Assembly (NCBI GenBank): GCA_038210495.1
Contig: JBBQWR010000022.1
Coordinates: 1-64,000, forward strand
Length of the DNA: 64,000 nt
Source of the DNA: JBBQWR01 sp038210495
GTDB taxonomy: Bacteria; Planctomycetota; Planctomycetia; Pirellulales; DATAWG01
Direction of reading: 5' to 3'
Positions 16,433 to 23,981 of this stretch are shown piece after piece (position 1 is the first letter of the stretch; each line of letters starts with the position of its first letter). A program made the translations under genes and the position numbers. The notes beneath the pieces were generated by a model. It searched no databases. It was not told the origin of the DNA and was given only the letters and a program-made list of their open reading frames with translations.

Positions 16433-16894
16433 ATGCTGTCGTCCACTGTAGACCGGGTTCCCGTCCACTCTCCGCAATCGGCAAATTGCCAAATTGAGCA
16501 AAGCCTGCGCAGCCAAGTAAATCATTATGCCGGGGCAACGACCGAAGAAATCACGGCCCGCTTGCATAGTTTGGAGCAGGAATGGGACGTCGAGCGAATC
16601 ATTGAGGCCCAAGCGGCGACCGCGACGCTTGTCGGATTAACGTTGGGCGTCTCGGTCGATCGTCGTTGGCTGGCGCTGCCGGCTTTCGTCGCGGGCTTCT
16701 TGCTGCAACACGCCGTCCAAGGTTGGTGCCCGCCGCTTGAAGTGCTAAGACGGCTTGGATTCCGAACGTCCTATGAAATCGACCAGGAGCGATATGCGCT
16801 GAAGGCGCTTCGCGGTGATTTTCAAGAAATGCACCGCATGCCTGCCGATCCCCAGCACATGGGCGAGCGGGCGCTGGAGGCGGTGAAGAAGTAG
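16433..16894 (+). CDS. Small membrane protein, DUF2892/YgaP-like transmembrane domain
   Basis: 153 residues; AGGAGG at 16420-16425 fixes ATG 16433. An amphipathic helical N-terminal half (ITARLHSLEQEWDVERIIEA) leads to two hydrophobic segments, ATLVGLTLGVSV and WLALPAFVAGFLLQHAV, separated by Asp-Arg-Arg, then GWCPPLEVLRRLGFRT. The spacing and the WCPP cysteine resemble the DUF2892 domain that follows rhodanese in YgaP. The tail EIDQERYALKALRGDF is soluble. The function of stand-alone copies is unknown. The frame ends 15 bases before a truncated toxin on the other strand. Confidence 0.65.
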   Translation: MLSSTVDRVPVHSPQSANCQIEQSLRSQVNHYAGATTEEITARLHSLEQEWDVERIIEAQAATATLVGLTLGVSVDRRWLALPAFVAGFLLQHAVQGWCPPLEVLRRLGFRTSYEIDQERYALKALRGDFQEMHRMPADPQHMGERALEAVKK

Positions 16895-16908
16895 TCCGGC
16901 TCGACAGA

Positions 16909-17016
16909 TTACAACGCCATCCCGCCGCTATGCTGGAAAAAGCGGTGGGCGAGTCCGCTCGGCCTGCCCATGTGAGCCGAACAGATGTTCGTATCGAGAA
17001 GATGTGTCAGATTCAT
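16909..17016 (-). pseudogene. Truncated PIN-domain (VapC-type) toxin
   Basis: A frame starting at ATG 17016, overlapping the antitoxin stop as ATGA, encodes MNLTHLLDTNICSAHMGRPS and continues for 35 residues to a TAA at 16911-16909. LLDTNICSAH is the start of PIN-domain toxins, with the first catalytic Asp (D8). Complete toxins are about 130-140 residues with three more acidic residues, all missing here. Sequence beyond the stop belongs to the convergent gene ending at 16894, so a deletion joined the toxin stump to that gene. The remnant cannot form a PIN nuclease. Confidence 0.85.
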
Positions 17017-17258
17017 TCTGGCAAATCAATGTCCGCGGCGCGTTGAATCCTGCGAGCCTGATAAATCTCTTCCATGATCAAACCCCACTGGGGCTGATCG
17101 GCCAAAGCGCCGGCGGACCGCAAGATTCCAGCGCCGACCGGTTGGGCATCTTCGATCACTTTGATTTGCACTTCCACCAGTTGCCCGGGCGGCACGCCAA
17201 TATCGCCGTGTAGACGGATCGTGTTGCCTTCGACGAAGCCCAATGACGTCTTAATCAT
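17013..17258 (-). CDS. VapB-like antitoxin, now without a complete toxin
   Basis: 81 residues from ATG 17258, preceded by GAGAGG; a longer start at 17279 is possible. It begins MIKTSLGFVEGNTIRLHGDI and has the pattern of a short beta-rich antitoxin (GxIRL, VPPGQLVEVQIKVI), followed by GILRSAGALADQPQW and a helix MEEIYQARRIQRAADI. This architecture is found in antitoxins encoded just upstream of PIN toxins. The toxin gene overlaps its stop but is truncated after 35 codons. The antitoxin frame itself is intact. Confidence 0.75.
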   Translation of the reverse strand: MIKTSLGFVEGNTIRLHGDIGVPPGQLVEVQIKVIEDAQPVGAGILRSAGALADQPQWGLIMEEIYQARRIQRAADIDLPE

Positions 17259-18166
17259 GGTAACAAACCTCTCAAACAAGAGCGGACCTCGCTCAATTGT
17301 ATCCTATTGCCGGTCTCTTCGCGGTTTTATCGGGGCCTTCATTTTTCACTTCGGCGCCGGTTTGCCAAGGGAGAGCAAATTGTCCAGTGGCAGCCGGCGG
17401 GCCAAATTTTTTTTCACCGTGGGTTCGACCCTGCCACGGTTGCAAGCTGGTTAGACCGGGGGCAATGTGACGCAGGCAAGGTTTCCCCCATTGTCCCGAG
17501 CCGGCCTAGAGCGTCGCGGAATCGTCCCGGTTTTCGCCTGCTAGCCGGTTGCCCCCATTGACCGAGTGCTACAGTTGCTTAGGGGAAAGCCGCGACACTT
17601 TGCAAAGCCTCCGATGCCCCGGCATCGGGGCCGCAGATGGGGCTTTTTCCTTAGAATCGACGGGCGGAGAACCGGATTTACCGCCAATATGGCCCAGATC
17701 GTAGCGCCCGCGGCAAAGTTGCCCGGCCCGCCGCCGCGACCCGAAAACCGTAACCTAGTGTTTGGCAGAAGTGAAGCGTTTGACGCATGAGGACGACCGA
17801 CTACGACGGCGGCCGTGAAAGATAGGGGACTGGCGCCAGGCGACGAATTGTCGCGGGTTTGCCAGCCAGTGCTTGGAGCCAATCCCCTCTCTTTCGCATT
17901 GAGGCAGCGGAGAAAGCAATCTCCGGCCGATGCGACCGCAATCGACGCTGTAACGGAAAACGATCCCGCAATCTCGCCAACCGTGGCGAGACAGGTTTCG
18001 TGTCCGTCCCCGCGCGCCAAACTCCTGCGGAATTTAACATACGAGTCGCGCTTGCGAGCCGATGACCCTCGCCTTGCAACGCCTCGGCACAATCCACCTT
18101 CGTGACCGACGCGCTCCAACCGCTCGCGGGTTTGATCGCCGGCCACGGAACCAATTCAGGATCGCC
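17259..18166. other. Long intergenic region without a recognisable gene
   Basis: About 900 bases. Open frames on both strands lack start signals and show no domain character. It contains a perfect hairpin at 17611-17628 (stem CCGATGCC, loop CC), overlapping another possible stem (GCCCCG/CGGGGC) with TTTTT about 20 bases on. It could hold a remnant or an RNA, but I cannot support either. Confidence 0.45.
17611..17628. repeat. Perfect hairpin in the long intergenic region
   Basis: Stem CCGATGCC/GGCATCGG with loop CC. The alternative stem GCCCCG/CGGGGC at 17616-17631 overlaps it. No second copy noticed. Confidence 0.4.
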
Positions 18167-18862
18167 ATGGGATTTTTGAAAAAGATCTTTCGCAACGTCT
18201 TTCGGGATGGCCAACAAGTGGGAACTAGCAGCAGCTTCGCCAAACTGTCGGAAGAGCAACTCGAGTCGCACTTGGGAGTCGCTCGTTATGGCGACTTCGT
18301 GCTGACCGACGCCGTCCGGCCGGCGTTCGATCTGCAAGTCGTGCCGCGCCAAGGCTACCGGCACGATGTGTATTTCGACCAGCAAAGCAAGGCCCGAGTG
18401 CCCGTGCTGATGGGCGCCGCGACAGGCGGCGATCTGTTCGAAGCGTTCATGGACTTGCTCGACCCGTTGGGGTTCGAGGTCGACGTCGTCCTCGAGACCA
18501 GCCACAACCGCCAGACCAAGGGACATCAGGACCTGTACCGCGAGCACATCGATCTGCCGGTTCTGAAGAGCATCCTCTGGGATTTCGAGGAGTTGCTGCT
18601 CAACGACGGTTGCACGGGCATCGCGGTGCTCAACCCGGGCGCTCCGACGGAAGTGCAATTCGACGAGCACAAGTTGCTCATCGCGTACGGCCACGATCTG
18701 AGGCCGTTCGAGCAAGTGTTCGCCGAGCGACGAATCAAGTGCGACGATCAGATGAAATTCATCACCGAGGCCGAGCACGTTCACTCGTCGAGCGATGAAT
18801 TCGCCCGCCAGTTCGAAGAACTGAAAATGCGGCTGGGGATGGACGCTGACTACGACTACTAG
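18167..18862 (+). CDS. Conserved-looking protein of unknown function (231 aa)
   Basis: 231 residues from ATG 18167; an upstream in-frame ATG at 18062 adds basic sequence without order. The N-terminus is short and amphipathic (MGFLKKIFRNVFRDG). The body has regular alternation of strands and helices: FDLQVVPRQGYRHDVYFDQ, VPVLMGAATGGDLFEAFMDL, FEVDVVLETSHN, GCTGIAVLNP and LLIAYGHDLRPFEQVF. It is acidic at the C-terminus (GMDADYDY). No signal peptide or membrane segment. I recognise no family or catalytic motif. It stands alone, with a long empty upstream region. Confidence 0.75.
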   Translation: MGFLKKIFRNVFRDGQQVGTSSSFAKLSEEQLESHLGVARYGDFVLTDAVRPAFDLQVVPRQGYRHDVYFDQQSKARVPVLMGAATGGDLFEAFMDLLDPLGFEVDVVLETSHNRQTKGHQDLYREHIDLPVLKSILWDFEELLLNDGCTGIAVLNPGAPTEVQFDEHKLLIAYGHDLRPFEQVFAERRIKCDDQMKFITEAEHVHSSSDEFARQFEELKMRLGMDADYDY

Positions 18863-18867
18863 GCGGG

Positions 18868-18965
18868 CAGAGGGACTAGGGACTGGGGGTTAGAGACTAG
18901 GGATTCGGCGGCATCGCCGCCGGCGTTGCTTTCCTAGCCCCGAGTCCCACCACCCCTAGCCCCTC
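18868..18965. repeat. Inverted CTAG-rich repeat around a GGCGGC hairpin
   Basis: Units such as ACTAGGGACTGGGG on the left are partly complementary to CCTAGCCCCGAGTCCC and CCCCTAGCCCCTC on the right, with GGCGGC-AT-CGCCGCC in the centre. It fills the gap between two same-strand genes. Confidence 0.55.
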
Positions 18966-19015
18966 TTTCGCGCGCTACGTTGAATCGCCCGTGCCGCTGA
19001 GTTAACATTCTTGGC

Positions 19016-20044
19016 ATGACCAACGATGTTGCCGCGGCCGACCCGTCGATTGTGCTGGAGTTGCTCACTGCTTTTCGCTCGAGCAAGGTGATGTTCGCCG
19101 CCGTGTCGATGGGCGTGTTCGACGCGCTCTCGGCCGGGCCCGCTTCGATTAACGATCTGGCCGACGAGGTGAAGGCCCATCGCGGGGCCCTAGAGCGGCT
19201 GCTCGACGCCTGCGTCGGTTTGCAATTGCTGCGGCGCGACGGCGATCGTTTCGAGAACACGCCGATCGCGACCGATTATCTCACGACAGCCAGTCCGCGC
19301 CGGCTCACGGGCTACATCAATTATTCCAACGCCGTCATGTGGCGGCTGTGGGAGAAGCTCGAAGATTCTGTTCGCGAGGGGACCCATCGCTGGCAACAAG
19401 TTTACGGCTGGGATGGCCCGATCTTCTCGCATTTCTTCCGCACCGACGCGGCGAAGCGCGAATTCCTGATGGGCATGCACGGCTTCGGCGTGATGAGCTC
19501 GCCGGCCGTCGTCGCCGCGTTCGATTTGGGCCGGTTTCGACAATTGGTCGATCTGGGCGGGGCCACGGGTCACTTGGCCATCGCCGCCTGCGAGCGTTAT
19601 CCGCAGCTCAAGGCCGTCGTGTTCGATCTGGAGAGTGTCGAGACGATCGCCCAGGAGATGATCGCGGACTCGACCGTGCCGGACCGGGTGCGGGTGGTGT
19701 CGGGCGATTTTTTTGTGGATGCGTTGCCCGAAGGCGATCTGTTTGTCTTGGGGCGAATTTTGCACGACTGGAGCGAGGAGAAAATCCTCGTGTTGCTCAA
19801 GCGAGTGTACGACCGGTTGCCCTCCGGCGGCGGCCTGCTCGTGGCGGAGAAGCTCTTGCTCGACGACAAGAGCGGTCCGCGGTGGGCCCAACTCCAGGAT
19901 CTCAACATGCTGACTTGCACCGAAGGGCGCGAGCGAACGTTGGCCGAGTACGAGGCGCTGCTGACCAAGGTCGGCTTCGGCGCCGTGGAGGGCCGCCGCA
20001 CGGCGACACCGCTGGACGCGGTGCTGGCGGTGAAGCATGCGTGA
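19016..20044 (+). CDS. O-methyltransferase, hydroxyneurosporene/ASMT-like (Methyltransf_2)
   Basis: 342 residues. A winged-helix dimerisation region at the N-terminus (LTAFRSSKVMFAAVSMGVFD, then INDLADEVKAHRGALERLLD and TDYLTTASPRRLTGY) is followed by the SAM-binding fold: VDLGGATGHLAIAACERYP (glycine loop), AVVFDLESV and DLFVLGRILHDWSEEK, whose His-Asp pair is the usual catalytic site of plant-type O-methyltransferases. The substrate is a hydroxylated small molecule; in bacteria the family acts on carotenoids, quinones and polyketides. No biosynthetic genes adjoin it, so the substrate is open. It is convergent with the MscS gene. Confidence 0.88.
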   Translation: MTNDVAAADPSIVLELLTAFRSSKVMFAAVSMGVFDALSAGPASINDLADEVKAHRGALERLLDACVGLQLLRRDGDRFENTPIATDYLTTASPRRLTGYINYSNAVMWRLWEKLEDSVREGTHRWQQVYGWDGPIFSHFFRTDAAKREFLMGMHGFGVMSSPAVVAAFDLGRFRQLVDLGGATGHLAIAACERYPQLKAVVFDLESVETIAQEMIADSTVPDRVRVVSGDFFVDALPEGDLFVLGRILHDWSEEKILVLLKRVYDRLPSGGGLLVAEKLLLDDKSGPRWAQLQDLNMLTCTEGRERTLAEYEALLTKVGFGAVEGRRTATPLDAVLAVKHA

Positions 20045-20073
20045 AGGGTGGAGCGTGAAGCGTGGAGCGATAA

Positions 20074-20091
20074 CATGGCTGCGGCTATGTA
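20074..20091 (-). repeat. Half copy of REP-like family A
   Basis: Read on the minus strand, ACATAGCCGC followed by AGCCATG. It directly follows the simple repeat GTGAAGCGTGGAGCG between convergent genes. Confidence 0.45.
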
Positions 20092-20104
20092 ACGCACGCG
20101 TCGC

Positions 20105-20677
20105 TTATTGCGGGGCGACGTTCACCACCGCGGCCGGGGCGTTTTCCGCCGACCGAAAGACGGTGATCGGATTCGTGAACAGGATCGAATTGGGGATCAG
20201 GATTTTTCGGTCCGGCAATTCGAGTGTCGTATAGCGCAGATCGATGTGGACGACATGTCCCTCGAACGTCGTGGGCGGGAACACCACCGCGATCCGGTCC
20301 GTGCGGTGAAACGGCTTGTAGACGAGAATCAAAATACCGGACATCGAATTGGAGATGATGTCCTTCAGCGCAAAGCCAACCGCGAACCCGGTCAGTCCCA
20401 GGCCAGTGACCAGCGCCGTAATATCGACGCCGATTGTCCCTAGCGACGTAATCAGACCGACGGCGAGCAAACCGACATACGCGGTCCGGGCGAAGATGAA
20501 CAGAGCGTCGCCGGCCACCTTGCGATTCTTGCCCGCGCGCTGGATCACCCGCTGCGACGTGCTGGCTCCGATCCAAAAGACCAGCAGCAGCACGACCGCG
20601 AGCGACACTCGCGGCAAGTACAACAGCACGGAGGCCGACGCGGCCCGCCAGGCATCGGCGTCAAAGGCGAAAAGCAT
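20105..20677 (-). CDS. Short MscS-family mechanosensitive channel protein
   Basis: 190 residues, ATG at 20677. Hydrophobic segments run through SVLLYLPRVSLAVVLLLVFWI and FIFARTAYVGLLAVGLIT, then the pore helix ALVTGLGLTGFAVGFALKDI with the small-residue pattern of TM3. The beta domain follows: HRTDRIAVVFPPTTFEGHV, DLRYTTLELPDRKILIPNS and FTNPITVF, all MscS signatures. It stops soon after, so the alpha-beta C-terminal cage of E. coli MscS (286 residues) is lacking. This short form is common and probably functional in osmotic relief. It is convergent with the O-methyltransferase, with about 60 bases between. Confidence 0.88.
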   Translation of the reverse strand: MLFAFDADAWRAASASVLLYLPRVSLAVVLLLVFWIGASTSQRVIQRAGKNRKVAGDALFIFARTAYVGLLAVGLITSLGTIGVDITALVTGLGLTGFAVGFALKDIISNSMSGILILVYKPFHRTDRIAVVFPPTTFEGHVVHIDLRYTTLELPDRKILIPNSILFTNPITVFRSAENAPAAVVNVAPQ

Positions 20678-20960
20678 ATTCGAGATCGTCCTGCTGAAAA
20701 ATGCGCGAGCGAAGCCGAGCCCCGCGCTATCGTTGCCGTGGGGAGCGGCGCCACTTCGTCAGCCATCGGCATGACCCAGCCCGCTTCTCCAGCAGATTTT
20801 GCTTAGACGGTCATGTCGGCGGATACTCTAGCTCGCTGGCGACGGCAAGGAGGATTACAATGACGCAGCCCGGAACAAAAAATCGATTCCCCAACGCCGT
20901 CCGCTCGCGGCGGGTTTTTACGCCCAACAAGATCCCGCCCTTGGTTTGGGAGACAATATT

Positions 20961-21359
20961 GTGCCGTTCTCCACCGCTGAACTTGAAGGATATCTTGACG
21001 AATCGCTGCCGGTCGAGCGAATGACGGCGATCGAGGACGCGCTGCGCCACGATCCGCAATTGGTCGCCACGCTGACGGGCATCCATGCTCGGCGCGACGC
21101 GGGCGTCCACTCGCTCGGCGAGATTTGGCGCCGCAATCGATTGAGCTGCGCCACGCGGCAGCAGTTGGGTAACCTGCTGCTGGGCATTCTCTCCGACGAA
21201 CAGGCCGACTATCTCCGGTTTCATCTGGACACGATCGGCTGCCGCTTTTGCCAAGCGAATCTCGCCGATCTCCAGTCGCGGCAAAACGAAGCCGTCTCGG
21301 CGGAGCCTCGCCGCCGCAAGTATTTCCAGTCCAGCGTCGGTCACTTGCGCGGCAAGTGA
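20961..21359 (+). CDS. Small planctomycete protein with anti-sigma-like/zinc-finger-like features
   Basis: 132 residues from GTG 20961, chosen because GGGAG (20948-20952) lies at proper distance; a TTG at 20946 overlaps that site. The sequence is helical: STAELEGYLDESLPVERMTAIED, then IHARRDAGVHSLGEIWRRNRLSC, TRQQLGNLLLGILSDEQADYLRFHL and a GCRFCQANLADL cysteine pair. This order (helix, GEIWRR, LxGxLxxEQADYxxFHL, CxxC) resembles zinc-binding anti-sigma factors, and proteins of this kind are often encoded near ECF sigma genes. No sigma gene is adjacent here, so the role is inference. Confidence 0.7.
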   Translation: MPFSTAELEGYLDESLPVERMTAIEDALRHDPQLVATLTGIHARRDAGVHSLGEIWRRNRLSCATRQQLGNLLLGILSDEQADYLRFHLDTIGCRFCQANLADLQSRQNEAVSAEPRRRKYFQSSVGHLRGK

Positions 21360-21362
21360 CTT

Positions 21363-21387
21363 ACATAGCCGCGGCATTCTGCCGTGG
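21363..21387 (+). repeat. REP-like family A copy
   Basis: ACATAGCCGCGGCATTCTGC, hairpin stem CGGCA/TGCCG, three bases after a stop codon. Confidence 0.7.
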
Positions 21388-21413
21388 AGTTCGTGCGCGG
21401 CTACCCGCGCGCG

Positions 21414-21455
21414 GACCGGGACTTCGGCGATTACGCCTCCAGCCCCGGGCACCCG
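21414..21455 (+). repeat. Family B palindrome (AGCCCCGG) copy
   Basis: ACCGGGACTTCGGCGATTAC continues through CGCCTCCAGCCCCGGGCACC. A near-identical segment lies at 40462-40505 and two more at 49374-49470. Confidence 0.6.
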
Positions 21456-21490
21456 ACCGCTGGAGCTTGATGGCCACCCGATCATTGGGC

Positions 21491-22495
21491 TTATTCCCTG
21501 CCACCGCCGCGTTGCCACTGGATTACCTCGCGGATCGCGCTATCCAAATCGTGCCGCAACTCAAACGCGATCGTTCGCCGAATTCGCGTTAGGTCCGGCA
21601 CGCGGCGACGGACATCCTCGAAATCTTCTGAATATGCAGCGCCATAAGTTTGGTACTCGATCCGCAGCGAGGGATTGACCGCGGCGATTACCCGTTCAGC
21701 CAATTCGCGAATGCTCACCGGTTGGTCGCTGCCGATGTTGAACACTTGGCCCTCGGCGGCCGGTGTTCGCATGAGAGCCAAGATGGCGCTGGTCACGTCG
21801 GACACATGAGCGAAGCAGCGCTGCTGGGCGCCGTCGTCATGCACGATCGGCGACCTTCCGGCCAGCGCTGCTGATACAAACCGCGGCAACACCATCCCAT
21901 AACGGCCCGTCTGCCGCGGACCGACGACATTGAACAAACGGCCGACAACCACCGGCAGCCGATGTTGCCGCCAGCAAGCCAGGGCTAAAAATTCATCGAC
22001 GGCCTTCGACACTCCATACGACCAGCGGGCGCGTGTCGTGGGGCCAAACACCAAGTCGTCGTCCTCGGTCCACAGCTCGCGCGGATTCTTGCCATAGACC
22101 TCGCTGCTGCTGGCGAGAAAAAATTTGATCGTTTGGCCCGCCGCATGTCGGCCCCGCAGTTCATCGAGCAATTGCTGAGCCGGAAAGATGTTGGTCTCGA
22201 TCGTCTGAATCGGGTCGCTGGCGATGAGGCCCACGCCGACGGCCGCCGCCAAGTGATAGACCTCCGTTACGCGGTTCTCGCCCGATTCGTCGAGCAGCGA
22301 CCGAATCAAGTCCCGATCGGCGATCGAGGCTTTGATGTACCGCAGCCCCGGATGAGTTTCGACGGCGGCGAGGTTTGAGCGGCGCCCGGTGGATTCATCG
22401 TCGACGGCGACGACGCGATCGCCGCGAGCGAGCATCGCCTCGGTCAGATGACTGCCGATGAATCCCGCGCCGCCGGTAACGAGGGCTGTTGTCAT
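21491..22495 (-). CDS. NAD-dependent sugar-nucleotide epimerase/dehydratase (extended SDR)
   Basis: 334 residues from ATG 22495; a longer frame to 22621 adds no recognisable sequence. The Rossmann motif GGAGFIGSHLTEAML is at residues 8-22. Further signatures are VYHLAAAVGVGL, ASSSEVYGKN (catalytic Ser region), the active-site pair in SYGVSKAVDEFLAL (YxxxK), VVGRLFNVVGPRQTGRYGMV and QRCFAHVSDVTSAI. The closest general type is UDP-glucose 4-epimerase or UDP-glucuronate decarboxylase, which share GPRQ and the RCF motif. The exact reaction cannot be decided. No glycosyltransferase cluster is next to it. Confidence 0.88.
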   Translation of the reverse strand: MTTALVTGGAGFIGSHLTEAMLARGDRVVAVDDESTGRRSNLAAVETHPGLRYIKASIADRDLIRSLLDESGENRVTEVYHLAAAVGVGLIASDPIQTIETNIFPAQQLLDELRGRHAAGQTIKFFLASSSEVYGKNPRELWTEDDDLVFGPTTRARWSYGVSKAVDEFLALACWRQHRLPVVVGRLFNVVGPRQTGRYGMVLPRFVSAALAGRSPIVHDDGAQQRCFAHVSDVTSAILALMRTPAAEGQVFNIGSDQPVSIRELAERVIAAVNPSLRIEYQTYGAAYSEDFEDVRRRVPDLTRIRRTIAFELRHDLDSAIREVIQWQRGGGRE

Positions 22496-22613
22496 GAACT
22501 GATTGGCCCGCAAAAAGTGCGAAACTTGAACTAAGCATTCCCCAAGGGCGCCGTTTTGCGACAGCCAACATTCGCGATCCATTGGGGCCGTACGGCGCGG
22601 CACGATGCCACCC

Positions 22614-23597
22614 CTACTCATGCTTCCGCGGCGCCCACATCAGCGACGCCCCGATCGACGCCGCTAATAACGTTACGACGGTCAGCAGCGAAACGGAATA
22701 CGGGACCAACTCGTGCTCCGCCTCGATCCAGCCGAATCGCTTGGCCGGAAAATCGAGCGCCATCGTGGCGCCAATGAACACCAGCACGGCGCTAATTCCG
22801 TAATTAATATATTGAAACCGATCCAAGAATCCGGCGAGCAGAAAATACAGCGATCGCAGTCCCAAGATCGCCAGCACGTTGGACGAGAACACGATGAACG
22901 GGTCTTGCGTGACGCCGAAAATCGCCGGCACGCTATCTAGGGCGAATACGACATCGACGCTCTCGATCACTAGCAGCACCAGAAACAGCGTCGTCACTTG
23001 CCGCCGCCCGTTGGAGCCCCGCACGAAGAATCGATCGGGATGTTCCCCCTCCGCCATCGGCAGCCACCGCCGGCCCAATCGCAGCAGCAGATTTTTATCC
23101 GGGTTGATATTGGGCTCTTTGTGCATCGCCAGTTGCGCGCCGAGATAAACGATTACCAATCCCATCAGCGGGAGGACCCAAGTGAAGTAATGGATCAGTT
23201 GGATGCCGACGACGACAAAGATCAGCCGCATCACGACGGCGCCCAAAATCCCCCAAAACAGCACTCCGCGCTGATTTTGCCGCTCGACTTTGAAAAACGA
23301 GAAGATCACGACGAACACGAACACATTGTCGAGCGACAGCGAGAGCTCGATGAGATAGCCGGTCAGAAATCGGGCCGCCGCCTCGATCCCCTTGGGCCCC
23401 ATCCCGGCCATCCACCAGATTGCCACATTGAACGCGAGTGCCATGCCGATCCAAACGGCCGTCCAAAACAGGCTCTCGCGAAACGTCGGTTCCTGCGCCG
23501 TGCGACTCACAAGCAGCAGATCGACCGCCAGCATCACCGCGATGAACACGACGAACGCGATCCAGTGCCAGAGCGCGGGTTCGATGAGCGGCGGCAT
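22614..23597 (-). CDS. TerC-family integral membrane protein (Alx-like)
   Basis: 327 residues from ATG 23597. The longer frame to 23723 translates the 10-bp tandem repeat (HRSSSFLIVPHRSSSFL-type residues), so it is rejected. About eight membrane helices are visible. TerC signatures are SLSLDNVFVFVVIFSFF and its mirror ESVDVVFALDSVPAIFGVTQDP, with the paired Asp residues inside the membrane, plus SSNVLAILGLRSLYFLLAG. The family is linked to metal homeostasis and tellurite resistance; Alx members act as manganese exporters and respond to alkaline pH. No ter genes are nearby. It is a single gene. Confidence 0.9.
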   Translation of the reverse strand: MPPLIEPALWHWIAFVVFIAVMLAVDLLLVSRTAQEPTFRESLFWTAVWIGMALAFNVAIWWMAGMGPKGIEAAARFLTGYLIELSLSLDNVFVFVVIFSFFKVERQNQRGVLFWGILGAVVMRLIFVVVGIQLIHYFTWVLPLMGLVIVYLGAQLAMHKEPNINPDKNLLLRLGRRWLPMAEGEHPDRFFVRGSNGRRQVTTLFLVLLVIESVDVVFALDSVPAIFGVTQDPFIVFSSNVLAILGLRSLYFLLAGFLDRFQYINYGISAVLVFIGATMALDFPAKRFGWIEAEHELVPYSVSLLTVVTLLAASIGASLMWAPRKHE

Positions 23598-23620
23598 GAG
23601 GGCAGTCGGGAGACGGGAGT

Positions 23621-23747
23621 TACGAGGAACGACGAGGAACGACGAGGAACGATGAAGAACGATGAGGAACGATGAAGAACGATGAGGAACGATGAGGAAC
23701 GATGAGGAACGATGAGGAAACACGAGGAACGACGAGGAACGATGAGG
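23621..23747. repeat. 10-bp tandem repeat, about 12.5 units
   Basis: Units GATGAGGAAC, GACGAGGAAC and GATGAAGAAC in uninterrupted 10-base register. It lies between the divergent TerC and TPR genes and is translated into false N-terminal extensions on both strands. Confidence 0.9.
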
Positions 23748-23981
23748 CAGTTTAATCGCGAAGACGCGAACGATGCGCGAAGGGGGAATCCTCTTGTTTT
23801 GTCGCGGTTATATCAAACCGAAAGTTTACATTGGGGTAGCGTCACCGTTACAATAATGGATTGCGGTCAGGCGGCAACGGCCGATTGTCCGGATTGTGCC
23901 TCAGCGCCCGGCGAGTCGCCGGGTGTGACCCGCCAACAGACGGTCGGACTCGGAATAGGCTTTCAGAGAAGGGCGCGTGCA

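Noticed and set aside
17611..17660. Two alternative hairpins followed by TTTTT, possible riboswitch or small RNA terminator
   Set aside because: No conserved aptamer features, no gene directly downstream, no second copy; cannot be told from chance.
17541..18146. Minus-strand open frame of 201 codons in the long intergenic region
   Set aside because: Low-complexity Arg/Gly/Ser content, no start signal, no recognisable domain, no support from neighbours.
23597..23723. N-terminal extension of the TerC-family protein with repeated HRSSSFL residues
   Set aside because: Translation of the 10-bp tandem repeat; the membrane protein starts at 23597.
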